Source: Larimichthys crocea
Taxonomy: Eukaryota; Chordata; Actinopteri; Sciaenidae
DNA: 64,000 nucleotides
Assembly (NCBI RefSeq): GCF_000972845.2
Contig: NC_040016.1
Span: 26,703,629 to 26,767,628, forward strand
Reading direction: 5' to 3'
A program made the translations under genes and the position numbers. The notes beneath the pieces were generated by a model. The model was not told where the DNA came from, made no database searches, and saw nothing but the letters and a program-made list of their open reading frames with translations. Shown here piece by piece: positions 11,601 through 22,390 of the stretch; position 1 is the first letter of the stretch; each line of letters starts with the position of its first letter.

Positions 11601-11964
11601 AACGCAGCGGCAGCATGTTGTCTCCTCTCCTCTGGTCTGTCCCCTGTGGGGGACATCGACCTCTGCAGTCTTTTGTCCTGACAGAGTGGAAGCACAAAAC
11701 GTTTAAAAGTGAACATAAGGCAAACTTTGTTGTTTTCGTCTTCGTGTGTTTCAGGCTGTGAGTCACGGGGAGAACAGGAGGGAGATTGGAGGAGAATATA
11801 TACTGTTAAATGAGTTTGGACAAGCAGTGACATCCGACGCGCTAATGTAAAACACTTTCTGGATTCGAGTGTTCCAATTCCGGCGCTCAGGTCGTTGGAG
11901 GATTTCAACGACACCTGCAGGCTGGAGGTGTAGAGAAATATATTTTCACTGGACGGAGTTAAAC
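11601..11964. other. No supported gene
   Basis: Minus frames at 11548-11914 lack motifs and partly read the neighbouring minisatellite. No other structure seen. Confidence 0.4.
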
Positions 11965-12287
11965 TCTGAGCGAGAGAGAGAGAGAGGGGAGAGAGGGGGA
12001 AGAGAGAGAGAGAGAGGGGGAGAGAGAGAGAGGAGGGGGGGGTGGGGGGGTGAGGGGGAGAGGGATAGAGAGCGAGAGAGAGAGGGGGAGAGAAGGAGGG
12101 GGGGGGGGGTTGGGGAGGGTGGGGGGGGGGGGGGTGGATATAGAGGGATCGATTGGTGGATAGATTTTTGGATAGATAGAGAGAGAGAGAGAGGGAGAAG
12201 GTGGGGGGGCTAGCGAGAGACAGATAGTAGAGAGAGAGAAGAGAGAGAGGAGATAGCTAGGGGGGCGAGTATGCTAAGAGGTAGAAA
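11965..12287. repeat. Purine-rich (GA/G) low-complexity tract ending at a gap
   Basis: GAGA and long G runs occupy the plus strand up to the N run. Composition drifts from (GA)n to G-rich, with homopolymers of up to about twelve G. It carries no coding signal. The position against a gap suggests that sequencing failed in the tract. Confidence 0.9.
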
Positions 12288-12297
12288 NNNNNNNNNN
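12288..12297. other. Assembly gap (10 N)
   Basis: Ten N. Open frames translated across it are meaningless. Confidence 0.99.
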
Positions 12298-12785
12298 TTA
12301 AAAAGCATTATATTTGCTTGTCAGAAATGTGCAGAGACCCTGCTCCTTGCTCAGGGGCCTGCAAGAAGCAGCATTCACACTTTCTTTATTGTGATTGACA
12401 AGTATGCCCTTCCATGTAAGGCAACAGGTTCAGTGGGAGCCCTAGACGAACTCTTTAAGGCCCATTACGTCTTTGGTACCTCTTACAGCTCTTCCTTGGC
12501 CAAGGTGACCAGGACAAAAAACAATTTTGTGGTCTTTCATGCTGACAGCCTGCATTATCCAAGGCCTTTTGACATACAAATATCATATGGAGGGAATGAC
12601 ACAGTTCTTTTTGTTGTTCCATAATGCTTTATCTGTTGAGCAATAAAGCACACTGTACTGTCATCTTGTCTAAATGTGTTTTTTCCATTTGATCCATTCA
12701 AATTTTGAGTGGGACCAAATGTTATCTGAAACGGAGTTAATTTCAACTCTCTTAGAGTCAAATTGACACTTTGTTTTTTACTGTG
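12298..12785 (+). pseudogene. 3' fragment of a multicopy fish gene (SAM-domain-like family C-terminus), element-associated
   Basis: Plus-strand frame to 12624 includes TFFIVIDKYALPCKATGSVGALDELFKAHYVFGTSYSSSLA. I recall a very similar C-terminal block in a large set of uncharacterised or SAM-domain-like fish proteins that are heavily repeated in genomes. A stop is followed by AATAAAG near 12642. The segment ends near 12785 in TTTTTTACTGTGTAG, which looks like a transposon or repeat terminus, and then passes directly into L1 sequence. The 5' part is missing at the gap. Family assignment is from memory and moderate. Confidence 0.45.
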
Positions 12786-14117
12786 TAGTAGTGTTTAAAA
12801 ATAGGCAGACCGAGGCCACCCTTCTTAAGAGGTTTGTGTAGATGAGCCTTGGATATCCTGTGTGATTTGTAGCCCCACGCAAATGGCAATATAATAGAAT
12901 CGAGCCTCTTAAAAAAGGATGCATTTAAATACAGAGGCAGGTTTTGAAAAATATAAAGAAACCTAGGCAGGCTCACCATTTTAATAGCGTTAACCCGTCC
13001 AATCAACGACTGGTGAATCCAGGACTCGATATTTGCACTGAGTTTCTCTAATACTTCTATGAAGTTCAGTCTGAAAAGTCGCTTTGGGTTCTTGGTCAGT
13101 TTTAGTTCCAGATAAGAGAAACAGTCCTTCACTACTCTAAAAGGCAACTTACTCAGGAAGTTCTCAGTAAATTGATCCACTAAGGGCATAAATTCGCTCT
13201 TTTGCCAATTAATGGTGTAACCAGAAATCTTCCCAAAGGAATTTATGTAATCCAGTAGGATGGGGATAGAGACAGCCGGGTCGGCCAAACAAACAAGGAG
13301 ATTATCCGCATACAGGGTCATTCGAGTCTCAATGTCGCCCAGCTTAATGCCTTTTATGTCTGGATGACCCCCGATGCCAAGTGCCAATGGCTCCAGTGCG
13401 ATGTCAAACAACAAGGGAGACAATGGGTCCCCTTGGCGAACGCCACATTGCAAGGGAAATGGACTGGATTTGTGAGAATGAAGGATTTTGGATTGGTGTA
13501 TAATATTTTAACCCATTCTATAAATGTGTTGCTGAATCCAAACCTCCTTAATGTCGCGATTAAATAGGGCCACTCTATCATATCGAAAGCTTTATGAGCA
13601 TCTCAAGATAAAAAGGCAGCTCTGTCGTCCTTGCCATAAGTGGCATATAAAATATTAAGAATTCTACAGACATTACAGAAGGAGTACTTGCCTGGGATAA
13701 AATCAGTTTGGTCTAACTATATGCTTGCTCAAGTGGTTTGCCAACACTTTTGTGATTATTTTCAAGTCGTAGTTTAGGAGAGCAATAGGCCTGTAACTGC
13801 CAGGGTCTGTTTCATCTTTATTTTTTATAAAACACAGATGTTTGCTTCACTAAGAGTAGATGGGATCCTCTTATTTTTAAATGTATCCTGAATCATTCGC
13901 AGCAAAATAGGAGCAAGGAGATCATGGAAGGATTTGTAAAACTCTGGCCCAAACCCGTCTGGTCCGGCCGCCTTTCCAGTAGGAAATGTGTAGCGGGTCC
14001 CGGCTTGGTCCCCGCAGGCAGATATATAGATAACCCTCTGATTGGAGGTTTCTGGAATTATAAAACAGAAATCAGCAAAGCAGGACAACTGTTGCTCATT
14101 CTCCATTCATCCGGATT
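12786..14117 (-). mobile_element. L1-type LINE ORF2, reverse transcriptase and downstream part
   Basis: Minus-strand frames give GKAAGPDGFGPEFYKSFHDLL (13980-13920), then MIEWPYLIATLRRFGFSNTFIEWVKILY (13581-13500). RQGDPLSPLLFDIALEPLA follows near 13440, then MTLYADNLLVCL near 13325 (YADN where YADD is usual), GKISGYTINWQKSEFMPL, and KKGGLGLPIFKHYY near 12810. This is the ordered L1 reverse transcriptase and thumb. Frameshifts separate the blocks. The copy stops at about 12786, where other repeat DNA begins, so the C-terminal tail and 3' end are absent. It belongs with the pieces at 15609-18868. Confidence 0.9.
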
Positions 14118-14967
14118 ATATTTATTCTCACATTCATTTGAACCTTTTCACTGCAATCATGAATTATTCGTTATTTTGTCTGCATTAAAGCACTAGTATT
14201 AAACATTTTTAGGTAACATTCACATTAAATGTCTATTTTATACATATTTCCAAAAAAATCAACTTATCACAATTTGTATTAAACCATAAATAAACATTTT
14301 CCCTTTAATCATGTCATCGGTCTATCATCAATCATGTATGCATTTAGCCCTTACACACATCATCTTCATCCACTGAAAAAATATTTCCTTCATATAACTG
14401 TACATAAAGTACATTAAGTGCTCACTTAATATAACAGAATAATTCTCTCTTGCAGTTAACCTATTTCACGTTTACACTATATGAATACAAACTGAAATAA
14501 TAAACATGGCTAGCCCATAGCTTGCCGCCTTAACCCATGAACTTGAACCATATCATTGTTTACAATTTATGTGCGTGCCCTTTACCAAGGCCGCAGCCGT
14601 AGCTGATCTTAAACTGCACATTAGCTTTAGCTTCAACATTTCGAGCCATGCACTACACACACACAACTGATTTTCACACATACAGTAATAACTCACAAAT
14701 GCTCAGGAGCCGAAAGAAACAAATGAAAGTAAACATTTGGCTACAGCATCGGACGCCATTTTCTCAATTACAATCATCACGTACTGTGACATTTTACTTT
14801 ATTTACGCACTTAACGAGCTTTTAGCTTATGGACCACACATCACCGGGGATTCATATTAGCTTATAAACATCTGAAATCACAGAACAAGTGAGTAACCAA
14901 CCTGGAATTATAAAACAGAAATCAGCAAAGCAGGACAACTGTTGCTCATTCTCCATTCAACCGGATT
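14052..14967. repeat. 66-bp direct repeats bounding a ~785-bp AT-rich insert
   Basis: A 66-base segment beginning CTGGAATTATAAAACAG and ending CCGGATTAT occurs at 14052-14117 and, with one difference, at 14902-14967. The 784 bp between are AT-rich and non-coding. Sequence after the second copy is not L1. This interrupts the L1 ORF2 copy. It is too long for a target-site duplication and could be a tandem duplication or the edge of an unknown element. Confidence 0.7.
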
Positions 14968-15035
14968 ATGAGCCCGCTTTCGCGCTGCTTCGCTAAGAAC
15001 CCCCCGGTGACGCTGCTAGTAAGTGCTGCCACACA

Positions 15036-15598
15036 GAGGGGGGGGGAGAGAGAGAGCGGAGGGGAGGATGGAGAGAGCAGGGCGAGGGGCGAAGGGCCGA
15101 GAGAGTGAGAGAGAGAGCGGGGGGAGAGGAGCGAGAGAGAGAGAGAGAAGGGGGGTAGTAGACGAGAGGGGGGGGAAGAGAGAGAGACGAGAGAGAGCAG
15201 AGGGGCGGGTGAGAGAGAGAGAGGAGGGCGGGGGAGGGAGGGGAGGGGGATGAGGGGGGGCGGGGAGAGAGAGAAGAGGAGTGGGGGGGAGAGTAGAGAG
15301 AGGAGAGGGAGGGAGAGATGAGAGGAGAGGGAGAGAGGAGGAGAGGGAGAGAGAGGGGGGGGGGAGCCGGGGGGCGAGGAGAGTGGGGTGGGGGTGGACG
15401 AGGAGGTGGGGGATGGCAGAAGAGTGAAGAGGGGGTGGCTGGGGTTGGTAGGTTTGGGGGGGGGGGTAGAGAGATGGGAGGGTTGGGGGGGGGTGGTAGA
15501 GACCAGTCAGAGAGAAGGGACGAGAGGGGAGGGGGGGGGGAGGAGAGAGGATGGGGGGGGGCGGGGGGGGGTTGGTTTTATTACCCCTTCTCGCCCTC
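15036..15598. repeat. Purine-rich (G/GA) low-complexity tract ending at a gap
   Basis: The plus strand is almost entirely G and A, with long G runs. Proline/serine/leucine-rich and arginine/glycine-rich frames on either strand are artefacts of composition. Like the tract at 11965, it borders an N run. Confidence 0.9.
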
Positions 15599-15608
15599 NN
15601 NNNNNNNN
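15599..15608. other. Assembly gap (10 N)
   Basis: Ten N between the purine-rich tract and unrelated sequence. Confidence 0.99.
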
Positions 15609-16380
15609 CCAGTGTCCATTCCATGCAACAGCATGTCAGTGTGTTTCTTCTAAATTAGACAGTTAGACAGACTGTAATAAAATAAATAATACATGCAATA
15701 AACTAAAAAGTCACTTTTAGTGATGAAATGAATGAACAACATAATCTCAACAAAAACACTTTTTTGTGGGTACCCAAATGCTTTGATGGCTTCCAGTACT
15801 CAAACAGTGTAAAATCCAAGTCTAAATTTCCCTGAAAACTTCATCCAGCTGTGGGAACTGAAGCGAATCAATTTAGAAGTGTAAATTTCAGAGTAGAACT
15901 CACTAAATCGTTTATTGATATCCTTTAAGTCAGTTAGCATCAGACCAGATTTAAATTTAACTTTATAGTGGCTCGTTTTGCTTGTTCTCCCTTTAACTGC
16001 CTAGCCAATAGCTTCTGTGGTTTGTCGCCAAGCTCAAAATGTCTCATGTCTGTATTCATATTTTAACTTAAGAATGTTATTAGAATCTGTATGGAGCAAA
16101 GAGATTTTATAGCCTGTTCCGCAGCCAACAATTCCTTCTCAATCATGTCCAACCTGCCCCGCTTAGTCCTTTTCAATGTTGCTTCGTAAGAAATAATTTG
16201 ACCCCTAATATATCTTTGAGTGTCTCCCACAGTATTGAATCATTCACCTCCCCATTGTTCATTGATCTCAAGGAACTGCGAAATGTGCGATGTGATGTAT
16301 TCCTTAAATGCCAGATCTGTGAGAAACAAGGGTTAAATCACCAACTGTAGGCCTGCCTGGGAAGAGAAAGTTGAAGTTTA
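15609..16380 (-). mobile_element. L1-type LINE ORF2, middle segment
   Basis: Read on the minus strand from 16370, frames give FKEYITSHISQFLEIN, then ISYEATLKRTKRGRLDMIEKELLAAEQA near 16190-16110, then an LGDKPQKLLARQLKGEQA block near 16040-15980, then SGLMLTDLKDINKRFSEFYSEIYTS near 15945-15870. This is the linker between endonuclease and reverse transcriptase in L1-like elements. The part closest to the gap (15609-15800) is not clearly L1. Confidence 0.8.
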
Positions 16381-17057
16381 AAGGCCCACTCACACCGGAG
16401 GCGTTACCGCCGCGTTACGGCTGCGTCGCGGTTACCGTAGCAGCAAATAGAAGCCAGTCTAGTCAATGAGAGCACTCACACGTCTAGAAGCGTCCCAGAA
16501 GCGGCTCTCCGCAAGCATTCCGTAGCATTTCTATTTTTGACGAGAGCCGCTGCTAAACCTCGTAAATTTCAACAGAGCAGATCGCACCCGACAGGAAATC
16601 CGACACAGAATCAACATAATAAACTTCCGCCCCCTTTCAAAAAAAAACACACATACGCAGTTCATGTAGCTTTTTACAACTTCACATCAACGTTACATCA
16701 TGACCGGTGGCACCAGGTGATCAGTCAATCAATCAAAGGGTCTCAACATACGATGAGAGCTAATTGTTGAGTGGAACAACACACAATAATTTATGACACA
16801 ACAGATACTTTTTTTAATCTCCTCCATGTCGGAGAAGCAAAGTCAGCTGTTTGTTGTTGTTGTTGTTTATCGCGGGGTCTCGCATACGTCCAGGATTCTC
16901 GCATGATCTCGCGATCTCGCGTGAATACGGCCGGCTCGCTCCGCTGCCGTAACACGGCTGACACCGCGTCCGGTGTGAGTTGACGCCGGGCAAAGGACGC
17001 AGCTAATCCGCGGCGCGCCGTCACGCTACTGTAACGCCTCCTGTGTGAGTCCCGTGT
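16381..17057. mobile_element. Non-autonomous DNA transposon inserted in the L1 copy
   Basis: The left end reads GGCCCACTCACACCGGAGGC and the right end, reverse-complemented, reads GGGACTCACACAGGAGGCGT. The similarity continues inward (GTTAC, then GCGT and ACGGC), giving imperfect inverted repeats of about 45 bp. A further inverted CCGGTGTGAGT with GCCGTAACACGGC lies inside at about 16947-16981. The interior carries TTG repeats and CGCGATCTCGCG-like words but no transposase frame. It sits directly after the DHSPVTLT endonuclease codons of the L1 copy, so it is younger than the L1. The target duplication is not resolved. Confidence 0.75.
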
Positions 17058-17721
17058 AAGGGTGACTGGACTGTGATCTGAATTATTATGCTGTAGTTTT
17101 AGTGTGGTCAATTTTGAGATTAATCTAGAATCCACTAAAAAGTATGTGTGTATGATCTGTGTACATGAGAGAAAGAATATCGTTATCAGATGGGTGTTGT
17201 AATCCCCAACATCCACCACCTTCTTCGACCTATTCAAATGGTTAAGGTTTGTACAGCAAGGTTTTAGGTGGGGGAGAACCTATCCAGATATGGATCCAGA
17301 TAACAATTAAAGTGATCCGCAATCAGTATAGACTTGAATCATCATCTGGGATCAGGTCAAACACCTTGCGAAAAAAAGTGTGGTCGTCCGTAGATATTTA
17401 CAAGTATATTGGGAAATGAATTGATATAGCCGGATAAAATTTAATTCGGATCGTTATGGAAAGTGAAAAACGGAAGGGCACAGGTTTACGGAAAAGAATG
17501 GCCACGCCTCTAGCTTTGATGTAAAGTGACTGGTAGACCTGTGAAATCCAGTTAGCTCTGAGTATTCTATGCTGAGTGGCTTTAACATGTGTTTCTTGCA
17601 AGAATATAATGTCAGATTTCAGTGACTTCAAATGTGCAAAAACTTTACCCCGCTTAATCGGGTGGCCTAAACCACGGACCTTCCAAGAAACTAAGGATAT
17701 TGAATCAAGCCTTTTATTCAT
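17058..17721 (-). mobile_element. L1-type LINE ORF2, endonuclease domain
   Basis: The frame starting at 17721 reads MNKRLDSISLVSWKVRGLGH, then KVFAHLKSLKSDIIFLQETHV, the N-terminal motifs of an APE-like endonuclease (a W/N-x-R-G-L block and the LQETH catalytic glutamate). After frameshifts, DYFLVDSRLIS-like residues and NNSDHSPVTLT (with the SDH catalytic histidine) end at about 17058. Both catalytic motifs survive, but shifts near 17400 and 17240 break the protein. Confidence 0.88.
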
Positions 17722-18028
17722 TCGTGAGCGACAAGGTTAAACAACGAGTAACAACAGTGACAACATTGTAATAAAACAAAAAATCGACAGAGTTTGGCAG
17801 CCGCAACAAAAACAAAACAAAAAAAAAAAAAAACCGTCAAGTGAACAAAGTTAACAATACATGAACAAACCCCCAACCAGTGCTTCCCCAAACGAAGCAA
17901 AGTTACCCTCATCCACATCAGGACCACTGGGCAAGAAAAGAAAAAAAAACTCACACGCCCCTCTGTGGCACCACATGGCAGAACAGGTTTAGTATAAGAG
18001 GGAAAAAAACGCCACAATAAAAGTTCAC
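17722..18028. mobile_element. L1 ORF1-ORF2 spacer
   Basis: This 300-bp stretch sits between the end of ORF1 and the ORF2 start codon of the same L1 copy. It has A-rich runs (17817-17833, 17938-17949) but no reading frame of its own. Confidence 0.55.
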
Positions 18029-18868
18029 TCAGTATACGTTTAGACTCTCTACACTATCAGAGTATAGCCTTTCAAATTTTTGGTCAACAAAGTTCTTAGC
18101 TTCTACCGGGTTGCTGAATACCTTCACTTGATCCTGGTAATGAACTAAAGCCCAGCCTGGGAAGTGCAGCGAGTGACGAATCTCCTTCTCCCTCAGCAGC
18201 TGAAGCACCTCACAAAAGCTCCGCCATTGCCCCATCACCTCCGCAGTATAGTCGGGAAAGATCAAAATACGCGCCCTCCGTAATCTAAGGACCGCTGTCT
18301 CCCCAAGCCGCAGAATCTTTTCTATCCTTTGCGAGGTGTCCCGCGCAATTATCGTCCGGGGTCTAGAGCCTTCCAGTGGTTTGGGCTGTTGTGTGCGGTG
18401 CTTTCGATCGATGACTACCGGCTTGGTTGGAGACAAACTCGGTCGGCCTCCTTTCTCCTCACCTTCGGGAACGCCGACAATCTTTATGTTGTTCCGCCTG
18501 GATCTCCCTCCGGTCCGAAAGCTTGGCCCATAGCTTTTTATTTTCCTGCTGCGCACGGCGACTGAAGTTTCCACAGCGTGAATGTGCTGTTCACGGTCCA
18601 CGGTCTGGTTTTTGTTGACGGGACATCCTCTCCATTAGCGCTTTCTGGGCGGACAAAGGATTCTGGAAACTCAGCTCAAACTTGTCGAATCTCTCGTTAA
18701 AGTACTGCAACAGCTTGTTTGACATATTCTGCCAAATAAGTGGAAGGTCGTCTTCTTCCTCGGCTAATGACATGCCCTTAGGTTTTCATACTAGCTTGAT
18801 CACGACTAGTAGCAGCTTCTGTTAGCGAGCGAGTTCTCCCTTCTGCCTCGTGAGGTTTTGGTCGACAT
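18029..18868 (-). mobile_element. L1-type LINE ORF1 (RNA-binding protein), frameshifted
   Basis: A likely start at 18868 gives MSTKTSRGRRENSLANRS before a stop. A second stretch begins MSLAEEEDDLPLIWQNMSNK at 18773. A third frame (18601-18029) holds RRNNIKIVGVPEGEEKG (the RRM-like core), RPRTIIARDTSQRIEKILRL, and LHFPGWALVHYQDQVKVF. These match L1 ORF1 order: variable N-terminus, coiled coil, RRM, C-terminal domain. At least two frameshifts make it a pseudogene. ORF1 normally forms trimers that bind L1 RNA. Confidence 0.85.
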
Positions 18869-19460
18869 ATTCGTGTTGCCCTTTTCGATAAACTCAAGGA
18901 TGAAACACAAGGCACAGCCTTTAAGACAGAGAATGGAGAGTCTGGCATGCAAAAATGCGCCTTAATTAGTATATTTTGGTGTGCCACGAAGAGCTCAAAA
19001 TACATGTCTACTCCATCCGCATCTCACAGCGCCCCCAATCTTTTTTACCTTAGGGGAGGACACCCAGACCCTCGCTTTACTTTGCCCCCTCACTTTTCAA
19101 ACCCATGTTACGCCCTTGATCTAATGATTATAAAAGTTCAAACATTTCAAACCCCTTATTCACTTGCTGTGAGTGGAGCAGGTTTGATCTCTGTGCAATT
19201 GGCCTCTCAAAGGCCAATGTGCCATGGGGGATGGGTCTAACACCACAAAGCTGTAAATAGAGAATACTCAGCTATTGTTGAATTATTCTTGTTTTTTTTT
19301 ATTATCTTTTTATTCAGAAAGGCAGACCCCATCACATACAACTTTTCATACATACATTACTCAGTTTGTCACAAATACAGTGATGTTGAACATACTGCCT
19401 TCTAGAGCTTTCTCCCCTGGATCCAAACTATTCCAGATGGAAATAATAAACTGTTGGATT
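18869..19460. other. L1 5' end and gdf5 upstream DNA; no gene
   Basis: The first hundred bases are probably the L1 5' UTR. The remainder (19000-19460) has short frames without motifs and a T-rich run at 19290-19300. No array or RNA gene seen. Confidence 0.4.
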
Positions 19461-19830
19461 TAAAGAAGTTCCTCAGGAGTTTCTTCCAGCAGATCGAGCC
19501 GCGAGAGTTTCATGAAAGTCAGCGTGGATCTGTGCTCAGACCAGGACTCTCCTCAGCACGATGGTTCTGACCCAGGACGGATGGGACAATCCGGGTTTGC
19601 AGGATTTATTTCTTGAGCTTCTGAAAGTCCGCCACAGTCCACATCTCCGCTGTTCCCTCGCGTATGTCTGGACCGGAGAGGCGCCTTTTCTTCAGCTCAC
19701 CTCCGGCAGAGCGCAGAGGGAGCTCAGAGGATGAGAGACTCGGACCGAACCGGACGGGTCGGTTAGTTCTGCACACACTGCGTTTTGTTCCTGACGATGA
19801 CGGCCTGGAAAAAGGCTCAAGAGTTTTAGG
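19461..19830 (+). promoter_or_regulatory. gdf5: gdf5 promoter / 5' UTR region
   Basis: The 370 bases before the gdf5 start become GC-richer than the sequence upstream. GGATTTAAAG at 19457-19466 is a possible weak TATA-like site. The transcription start is not determinable by eye. A 133-codon minus-strand frame here (20007-19606) runs antisense to the signal-peptide exon and has no supported function. Confidence 0.35.
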
Positions 19831-22347
19831 ATGAAAGTTGCGAAGCGTCTTTCTCTCCTGCTCAGCTGCTGGACTCTCATTTACCTGCATCCCGTCCTCG
19901 GCTCGCTGAGCCGGACCAGACCGAGCACCCCGCAGAACCAGCACCAGCAGCAGCAGCAGCGGCTTGGAGAGGCAGCGGAGCGCGGCGGGGACGGAGAGCA
20001 GGCTCACCGGCGCGGCGGCGGTGCAGGGATCGGTGGAGCGACAACCGCGGTGAGGCAGCCGGTGACCGGGGCGTGGAAGCCGTCACCGGTGAGTCCGGCC
20101 AGGATTACGCGGATCCGCGCGGGCCCGCCGTTAATCAAAGGCGAGACGACCGTTATTAAAAGCAAAGCTCCGGTGAGCCGCGCGCAGCTCCGGGACAGAG
20201 CGGTCAGCTTCGGGCGCAAAGAGGCCGTGCGCTCGTGGCTGCCCGCCGGGGATGTTCACGTCAAGGCGCACGCTCCCGCGGGTTTTAGCGCGCATGCAGC
20301 GGGGAAAGGAATCGGGACCGCGGCTGTCTCCGGTGGAAGAGGCGGATCACCGGGGACACATGTGGGGAAAGCTGCTCCAGCGCGCGCGGGGACTCCACAG
20401 AGAGGCGCCGGTGCGCAAAGGCAGCAGCAGAGCGCGGCTCCGGTGGCGCAGCGGGGAGCAACAAGCAGCAAGGCCGGGAGAGTGAGCGACAAGCAGCCGC
20501 TGGTCATCCCTCATGACTACATGCTGTCCCTCTACTGGTCTCTGTCCACCGGGGACATGAACAGCAGCGCGCTGCACGAGGCGGGTCTGGCCAACACCAT
20601 CACCAGCTTCGTGGATAAAGGACAAGGTAACCACGTGACCACTCACCTGCAGTTACACAGAGCTTTACATGTCAGGTGATGTCCTGCAGTCAGTCAGGTG
20701 TGAGGACACTGCAGGTTGGTGGTCCTGAGGGACTTACAGGGGGACATGATGGAGACAGAGCTGTAAGAGACATGTTTGTGTTTGTGAGGACAGATACAAA
20801 CAGAGAGCATGATGGGAAAAGAGGTGACTGCTGGAAACAACTTCAAAGCTGCAGGAAGCTGACTGTCCACAGACAGACTGTCCACAGACTGTCTGTCCAC
20901 AGACTGTCTGTCCACAGACAGACTGTCCACAGACAGACTGACTGTCCACAGACTGTCTGTCCACAGACTGTCTGTCCACAGACTGTCCACAGACTGTCTA
21001 CAGACTGTCCACAGACTGTTCACAGACAGACTGTCCACAGACTGTCCACGGACAGACTGTCTACAGACTGTCCATAGACTGTCCACAGACTGTCTACAGA
21101 CTGTCCACAGACAGTCCATAGACTGTCCACAGACTGTCTGTCCACAGACTGTCTACAGACACTCCACGGACTGTCCACGGACAGACTGTCCACAGACTGT
21201 CCACGGACTGTCCACAGACTGTCTACAGACTGTCCACAGACTGTTCACAGACAGACTGTTCACAGACTGTCCACAGACTGTCCACAGACTGTCCACGGAC
21301 AGACTGTCTACAGACTGTCCACAGACTGTTCACAGACAGACTGTCCACGGACTGTACACAGACTGTCCACAGACGGTCTACAGACTGTCCACGGACTGTA
21401 CACAGACTGTCCACAGACTGTCTACAGACTGTCCACAGACTGTTCACAGACAGACTGTCCACAGACTGTACACAGACTGTCCACAGACTGTCCACGGACG
21501 GACTGTCCACAGACTGTCTGTCCGCAGAATTGTATGTAACATGGGGACTTATGGAGACTGACTCACTCTTGGAGCTGGTTGTAGCTTTACAGCTGCAGAG
21601 CCAGGCTAGCTGTTTCCAGTGTGTATGCTAAGCTAAGCTAAGCTAAGCTAAGCTAACTTGGCTCCATGTTACTGAACAGTCTCTGCAGCTCATGTTGCGT
21701 TAGCTCCCGTTAGCTGCTGGTCACAATAACGTTTTCTCTCCTCGCCACTGTCACCAAGCGTTTGCTCATGGTGGGAACTGTTGGGTCTCTGTGGGTTTTA
21801 TCATGAAGAGCACGGCCTCGCGTGAACAACGTGAACCCGACTTCAGTGCAACATTAATCAGAACCAGCAGAACCTCTGGTTGGTTTTTCCAGCCGACGTT
21901 CAGGTTTACTCTGTTACTCTTCTGCCGATCACCTTCAGAACGACTTCGACCGTTTGTTTGGTTCGTCCAGTCACCTGCCAAGTATTCGTAGTTTGCGATG
22001 CCAACTTCCCAGGTGGTTCTGTGTAACAAACCCACCTGCTGCACGTCAGGTCGGGTTAGGAAACGTTCCACCATCGCCAACTGCTTGTTTTTAAAATGTG
22101 ATGTCACTGCCCTCGTGCACCAATCAGAAACAGTCTGCTTGTTTGTTTGTTTGTTTGTTTGTTTGTTTGTTTGTTTGTGTTGCACACCTGTCAATCAAAT
22201 CTGCTCAAACGACTCAGCCCTGATGACGATTAGTCGAGTTTTTGCAAGTTCAACTTATTCTTGTTTAACACAGAGTCTGGATGTGAAACAAAGTTTTGGG
22301 GCACGCCCTTGCACATGCATGTAGATGTATATTTATACTTATGTATT

Positions 22348-22390
<43 letters not shown>

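Noticed and set aside
15016..15624. 202-codon proline/serine/leucine-rich minus frame
   Set aside because: It arises from a G/A-only tract and includes translated N bases.
19606..20007. 133-codon minus-strand frame antisense to gdf5 exon 1
   Set aside because: It lies opposite GC-rich signal-peptide coding sequence, has no domain, and such frames arise often there. A mammalian antisense gene at GDF5 is known by name, but I see no sequence basis to equate them.
20694..21510. Long minus- and plus-strand frames made of [15 protein letters not shown] or TVHRQ-type repeats
   Set aside because: They are stop-free read-throughs of the CTGTCCACAGA minisatellite in a gdf5 intron.
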